From assembly GCA_009780875.1 (NCBI GenBank), contig WQZE01000007.1:1-16050 (forward strand): DNA of 16,050 nucleotides, given 5' to 3'. Positions 13,219-16,050 of the stretch are shown here, one piece after another. A model generated the notes under the pieces. That model was not told where the DNA came from. It saw nothing but the letters and a program-made list of their open reading frames with translations, and ran no database searches. The position numbers were made by a program, and so were the translations under genes. Origin of the DNA: Bacillota bacterium (GTDB lineage Bacteria > Bacillota > Clostridia > Christensenellales > Pumilibacteraceae). How positions within the stretch are numbered: the first letter of the stretch is position 1; every line of letters starts with the position of its first letter.

Positions 13219-13247
13219 AGTATACCATATATCACGCTCCTTGTCAA
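13219..13247 (-). promoter_or_regulatory. Sigma-A-type promoter for the metK operon
   Basis: On the minus strand TTGACA (13247-13242), 17-nt spacer, TATACT (13224-13219). The segment ATATGGTATACTTGT around the -10 is identical to that of the promoter at 1682-1710. It stands between the upstream operon's terminator and metK. Confidence 0.88.
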
Positions 13248-13275
13248 CTTTCACAACTCCCCTTTGCCCACCAAT

Positions 13276-13308
13276 CAAAAAAACAACCCGCCAAAATTGG
13301 CAAGTTGT
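13276..13308 (-). terminator. Strong intrinsic terminator after the lipoprotein genes
   Basis: On the minus strand ACAACTTGCC pairs with GGCGGGTTGT (10 bp, two G-U) around the 6-nt loop AATTTT, followed by seven T. T-runs flank both sides, so it may work in both directions. It separates the exported-protein operon from metK. Confidence 0.92.
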
Positions 13309-13377
13309 TTTTTGTGTTGCAAGTTTACTCCCACCATCCAAGGCCATTGCAAACAATGTTTTTGCTCCCATTACCCC

Positions 13378-14118
13378 TCACAAAAAGGACACTCCCATCT
13401 CCAACAAACCCCTTCGCTCCTCCAACGGTTTATAATGCACCGCCACTTGCAACGGCTTGTTTTTGAATGTTTCCTTGCTATCCAACAATACCACAAAATG
13501 CGTGGGTGCCATCATCAAAGTGATGGTCTGTTCGTCGTCATCCACGACCACCTCTTGTTGCTTGACAGACTCATAAAAATACTTCACTCCTGCAAAATCA
13601 CTCTCCACAACAGTTTTATTCTCTTCGCCCTCAGAAATAACTCCCACCAACTCCGACACCAAGTGCGCAGGCAAAAACGGCGTAAAAATCACGATGACCC
13701 CTTGCTCAACACGCTCCTGCAAAAAAAACTCCGAAAAATTGCTTGTTTTGTAATACACGCCAACACTATCGTTATTCTGCTCAACAATACCAAAATATTC
13801 TTTTGCACCTTCTGTCACCCTTGCAATACAAAGCATCCTACCTTCATAATTGTCTGTCATAGTGACCTCATATCCCGCCGCAACCAAAGCAACACTCTGC
13901 TCTTCCAAAGACAGCGTTGACAAAAACTCATTGTCGTACCTGTACGCTTCCCACGCAAACGGCAACACCAGTGTACCTCTGCCAAAGTAATCCTCAATCT
14001 TGCCGTCAAATCTTGGGGTACTCTTGTTGTCACACCCAACAAGCAACCCCGTCAAGCAAAGCATCCCCAACACAATGACCAAAAAAATTTTTACTCTCTT
14101 TGCAAACAATGTCTTCAT
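13378..14118 (-). CDS. Lipoprotein of unknown function (246 aa)
   Basis: I do not recognise this family. The N-terminus MKTLFAKRVK is followed by a hydrophobic core and the lipobox LLVGC, with Cys29 as the lipidation site, so the mature protein should be anchored on the outer face of the membrane. After it come an early DYFGRGTLVLPF segment and acidic, aromatic-rich sequence without known motifs. The ATG at 14118 follows AGGTGG and gives a normal signal length. An in-frame ATG at 14172, also with a ribosome site (AGAGG), would add MESDLVLGDRKYGVKVGW, which resembles the C-terminal end of the 320-aa protein upstream. A strong terminator follows. The DYFG...TLVLPF segment weakly echoes the neighbouring lipoprotein, so the two may be distant tandem paralogues. 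Confidence 0.85.
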   Translation of the reverse strand: MKTLFAKRVKIFLVIVLGMLCLTGLLVGCDNKSTPRFDGKIEDYFGRGTLVLPFAWEAYRYDNEFLSTLSLEEQSVALVAAGYEVTMTDNYEGRMLCIARVTEGAKEYFGIVEQNNDSVGVYYKTSNFSEFFLQERVEQGVIVIFTPFLPAHLVSELVGVISEGEENKTVVESDFAGVKYFYESVKQQEVVVDDDEQTITLMMAPTHFVVLLDSKETFKNKPLQVAVHYKPLEERRGLLEMGVSFL

Positions 14119-14172
14119 CCAACCCACCTTGACACCATATTTTCGGTCCCCCAAAACCAAATCGCTTTCCAT
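14119..14172 (-). repeat. MESDL-type coding repeat, copy 2
   Basis: The 21 nt from ATG 14172 encode MESDLVL. They match 18 of 21 nt at 15039-15019 (MESDLIL), with third-position changes in Ser and Asp and one Ile/Val change. Here the peptide is in frame with the lipoprotein start at 14118. Confidence 0.5.
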
Positions 14173-14224
14173 TTTTACCTCTTCCCAATACAAATCATTC
14201 TGCTACTTCAAACACTGCTATCGT

Positions 14225-14971
14225 TTACACATCCATTTGCACGACCTTTATCTCTACTTGACCACTATCCATTGTGAGTGCGGTGTATTGCATTTGCACT
14301 TTGCACGGCACCGTATCCGCCAAGTCGTCATTGCCTTGACTTGTTCCAGTCTTCAACAACGCACCTTCTGTCACAAAATCAACCACCTCGCTTTGTGAAT
14401 CCACCAAAACGCTCTCCCCTTTGGCAAACTGAGCAAAGAACCCGACAAACTCCTCAAAAGTCATTTTTATTTCCATACTCAATTCCCCACTGACCTCATC
14501 TTGCTCTGTCCGCACTACATACGGAGTAGGAAAAATAGACCTCGCAAACAAAAAGTCTTGCTGTCCTGTGAGATTGACCAAATCATAGGATGCGGGTGAG
14601 ATTTCGTATTGTCCTGGTCGGGTCTCCACCACCACAAACGCACTTTTTCTTGCCCCTTGCCCCATTTTTATCAACCCTTTGTTGCCAGCACCAAAATCCA
14701 AAACTTGCCCTTCACTCTCCACACTGTATGACACAACTTGCATTTGTTCGTCCAAACTTTGGACGCAATCATACTCCAACCTACCACTCCGTGTAAGCGT
14801 CTGTTTGTATTGCTTTGCATTAGCAATCTCATAGGGCAGCGTATAGGTCTCTCCATAAAAATCCAACAACCAATTCTCAGTCCCAAATGGTTCTTGTTTT
14901 ATACAACCCGTGAGTGCCAATCCCCACAACAACACGCACACACTCAACGCCCCTACACGCCATAGTTTCAT
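14225..14971 (-). CDS. Lipoprotein of unknown function (248 aa)
   Basis: I do not recognise this family. MKLWRVG is followed by a hydrophobic core and the lipobox LALTGC (Cys23), so it is a predicted surface lipoprotein. The mature part begins with WLLDFYGETYTLPYE, weakly like the DYFG...TLVLPF segment of the next lipoprotein. It then continues with charged, strand-rich sequence. Starts at GTG 14983 (4 aa longer) or ATG 15004 are possible. I prefer ATG 14971 by signal peptide shape, as none has a good ribosome site. It begins 14 nt after the stop of the 320-aa protein, so reinitiation is likely. It ends 53 bp before the next gene's upstream ATG. Confidence 0.85.
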   Translation of the reverse strand: MKLWRVGALSVCVLLWGLALTGCIKQEPFGTENWLLDFYGETYTLPYEIANAKQYKQTLTRSGRLEYDCVQSLDEQMQVVSYSVESEGQVLDFGAGNKGLIKMGQGARKSAFVVVETRPGQYEISPASYDLVNLTGQQDFLFARSIFPTPYVVRTEQDEVSGELSMEIKMTFEEFVGFFAQFAKGESVLVDSQSEVVDFVTEGALLKTGTSQGNDDLADTVPCKVQMQYTALTMDSGQVEIKVVQMDV

Positions 14972-14985
14972 CTTCTTGCTCACTC

Positions 14986-15948
14986 TCAATAGTTCGCCCC
15001 CCATATAGAACAACCATTCAAAATCAAGTCACTTTCCATCACTACTGTATTGTTTTTCCCGCCGTTATCTATATTCTCTGTTGCCTTTTGCTTGAAAGGT
15101 ATGCCCACTTTATTGTTGATACGATTGCTAATAATACCAATAATTACTTTCAATGCTGCGCCAAAGGCTGTCTGATTGATTATATTTGTAATTGCATTAA
15201 GGTCTCCATTGTACATCCGTTGTAGCGTAGTACGCAAAGCGTCCCAACCAAAATGTTCCAAAATAGCCTGTATTGTAGGATGGTTCAGCGTACCCAAGAC
15301 AGTCTCCAACCATTTTGAAAAATCAGCATTGCTTGCAAACATTTCATTGGATGCATTTGCCAACACTTGCGTGCCCAAAGCAAAAAACAATGCATTGGGA
15401 TTGTTGAGTGCCAAATAGTATCCAATAGGCACATTCACAAAAAGTATTTTTTTCTTTCTCACATAAAAATCATTTCTGCCTTTTTTAAAGTAGTCCTCTA
15501 CGGCATTTCTCGCCAACCCATCTTCTTTGACATAATAATTCCCATCCTCCCCTTCTACCAAAACATCCTTTGCAACAAGGTCGTTAATCATTTCAAGGTT
15601 TTGAGCATAGGCTTGCATTGTGTCCAAATCAACACTCTCAATGCTCACGCCACCTCTCACCCTTTGCGACAAATCTAGTGACACCGTACCGTTGTCATTT
15701 TGCACAAAAAAGTCAATATATTTTTCTGCCAATTTTTCAAAGTCTTGCGATACCTGCACCTCTTGTGTTGGAGCACTTTCCACTCGTTTGCTTTTAAGCA
15801 CTTGTTGCAAACCAAAACTCATACAAAAAACAAAACAAAGCGATAGTGCCACCACTGCCACCCACCGCTTTTTTGTCATTCTTGCAAGCCATTGCTTGCC
15901 TGTGCTTTTGACACTCTCTACACCTTGTGCACTGTTTATACTTTTCAT
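14986..15948 (-). CDS. Exported, membrane-anchored protein of unknown function (320 aa)
   Basis: I do not recognise this protein. A basic N-terminus (residues 1-28, ending RMTKKR) leads into one hydrophobic helix (29-47, WVAVVALSLCFVFCMSFGL), a signal anchor or uncleaved signal. Residues 50-160 are charged and probably helical. Residues 165-275 contain more hydrophobic helices, including AALKVIIGIISN (264-275). The last 17 residues begin MESDLIL, a segment repeated upstream of the second lipoprotein. The ATG at 15948 follows AGGAG at a 10-nt distance. It is the first complete gene of a three-gene set of exported proteins, 14 nt from the next. Confidence 0.82.
   Translation of the reverse strand: MKSINSAQGVESVKSTGKQWLARMTKKRWVAVVALSLCFVFCMSFGLQQVLKSKRVESAPTQEVQVSQDFEKLAEKYIDFFVQNDNGTVSLDLSQRVRGGVSIESVDLDTMQAYAQNLEMINDLVAKDVLVEGEDGNYYVKEDGLARNAVEDYFKKGRNDFYVRKKKILFVNVPIGYYLALNNPNALFFALGTQVLANASNEMFASNADFSKWLETVLGTLNHPTIQAILEHFGWDALRTTLQRMYNGDLNAITNIINQTAFGAALKVIIGIISNRINNKVGIPFKQKATENIDNGGKNNTVVMESDLILNGCSIWGANY
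14989..15039 (-). repeat. MESDL-type coding repeat, copy 1
   Basis: Codes for the final residues (304-320) of the 320-aa protein, starting MESDLIL. It resembles the segment starting at 14172 (copy 2). Both copies sit immediately upstream of a lipoprotein start. Confidence 0.5.
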
Positions 15949-15981
15949 ACAATTTGTTCTCCTAAAATTTTATTTTAAAAG

Positions 15982-16050
15982 TCACAAATTTACAAGAACA
16001 CCTTCTCCCCCATCACCCGTTGCTACAAAGCGTACACAATCTCTCCATTG
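15982..16050 (-). CDS. Possible 3' end of an upstream gene (partial)
   Basis: From the right edge one minus-strand frame reads 22 codons ending GGEGVLVNL and stops at 15982. Another reads NGEIVYAL and stops at 16023. Either could be the tail of an upstream gene; there is too little sequence to choose. Confidence 0.22.
   Translation of the reverse strand, partial: QWRDCVRFVATGDGGEGVLVNL

Overview
Every supportable gene in this window lies on the minus strand, so transcription runs from position 16050 down to position 1. The genes use strong AGGAG-type ribosome binding sites. There are several near-perfect sigma-A promoters (TTGACA, 17 nt, TATACT), U-tract terminators, lipoproteins and a membrane-anchored surface protein with a basic tail. 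This points to a Gram-positive-type bacterium, probably Bacillota/Clostridia-like, of low to middling GC. The organism is inferred; there is no rRNA or other taxonomic marker. The coding strand is G/T-rich, consistent with a leading-strand block.

Layout in transcription order. (1) 16050-13378: a trace of an upstream gene, then three exported proteins of unknown function: a membrane-anchored 320-aa protein and two lipoproteins. They end at a strong terminator (13276-13308). (2) 13247-7805: a consensus promoter drives a 144-nt leader and then metK (SAM synthetase), hpt (hypoxanthine phosphoribosyltransferase), trmN6 (tRNA m6A37 methyltransferase), a Dam-type DNA adenine methyltransferase, a PD-(D/E)xK nuclease and tilS (tRNA-Ile lysidine synthetase). 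The genes are tightly packed or overlapping. The methyltransferase and nuclease look like a type II restriction-modification pair embedded between hpt and tilS, which are commonly neighbours. GATC occurs only twice in 16,050 bp, consistent with GATC as the target.

(3) 7673-4192: a LysR regulator, a short QueG-like double-cluster Fe-S protein, a glycerol-1-phosphate-dehydrogenase-like protein that seems to have lost part of its metal site, and a stand-alone acyl carrier protein, closed by a strong terminator. This is an unfamiliar combination. (4) 4125-2376: a surface-anchored putative zinc metallopeptidase (HEFTH) with its own promoter. Its best signal peptide lies in a different reading frame from the mature protein, so the gene is frameshifted, recoded or contains a sequence error. 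(5) 2149-1: two promoters share an identical 18-bp upstream box. One drives a 67-aa small protein. The other drives an exported 173-aa protein through a long leader containing seven copies of an 8-bp repeat. After these comes the ATPase of a MacB/LolD-type ABC transporter, cut by the window edge.

The most interesting signals are the GATC depletion with a restriction-modification pair inside a housekeeping operon, the Fe-S/degenerate dehydrogenase/ACP operon, the out-of-frame signal peptide, the G-rich octamer repeat in a leader, and the shared promoter boxes.
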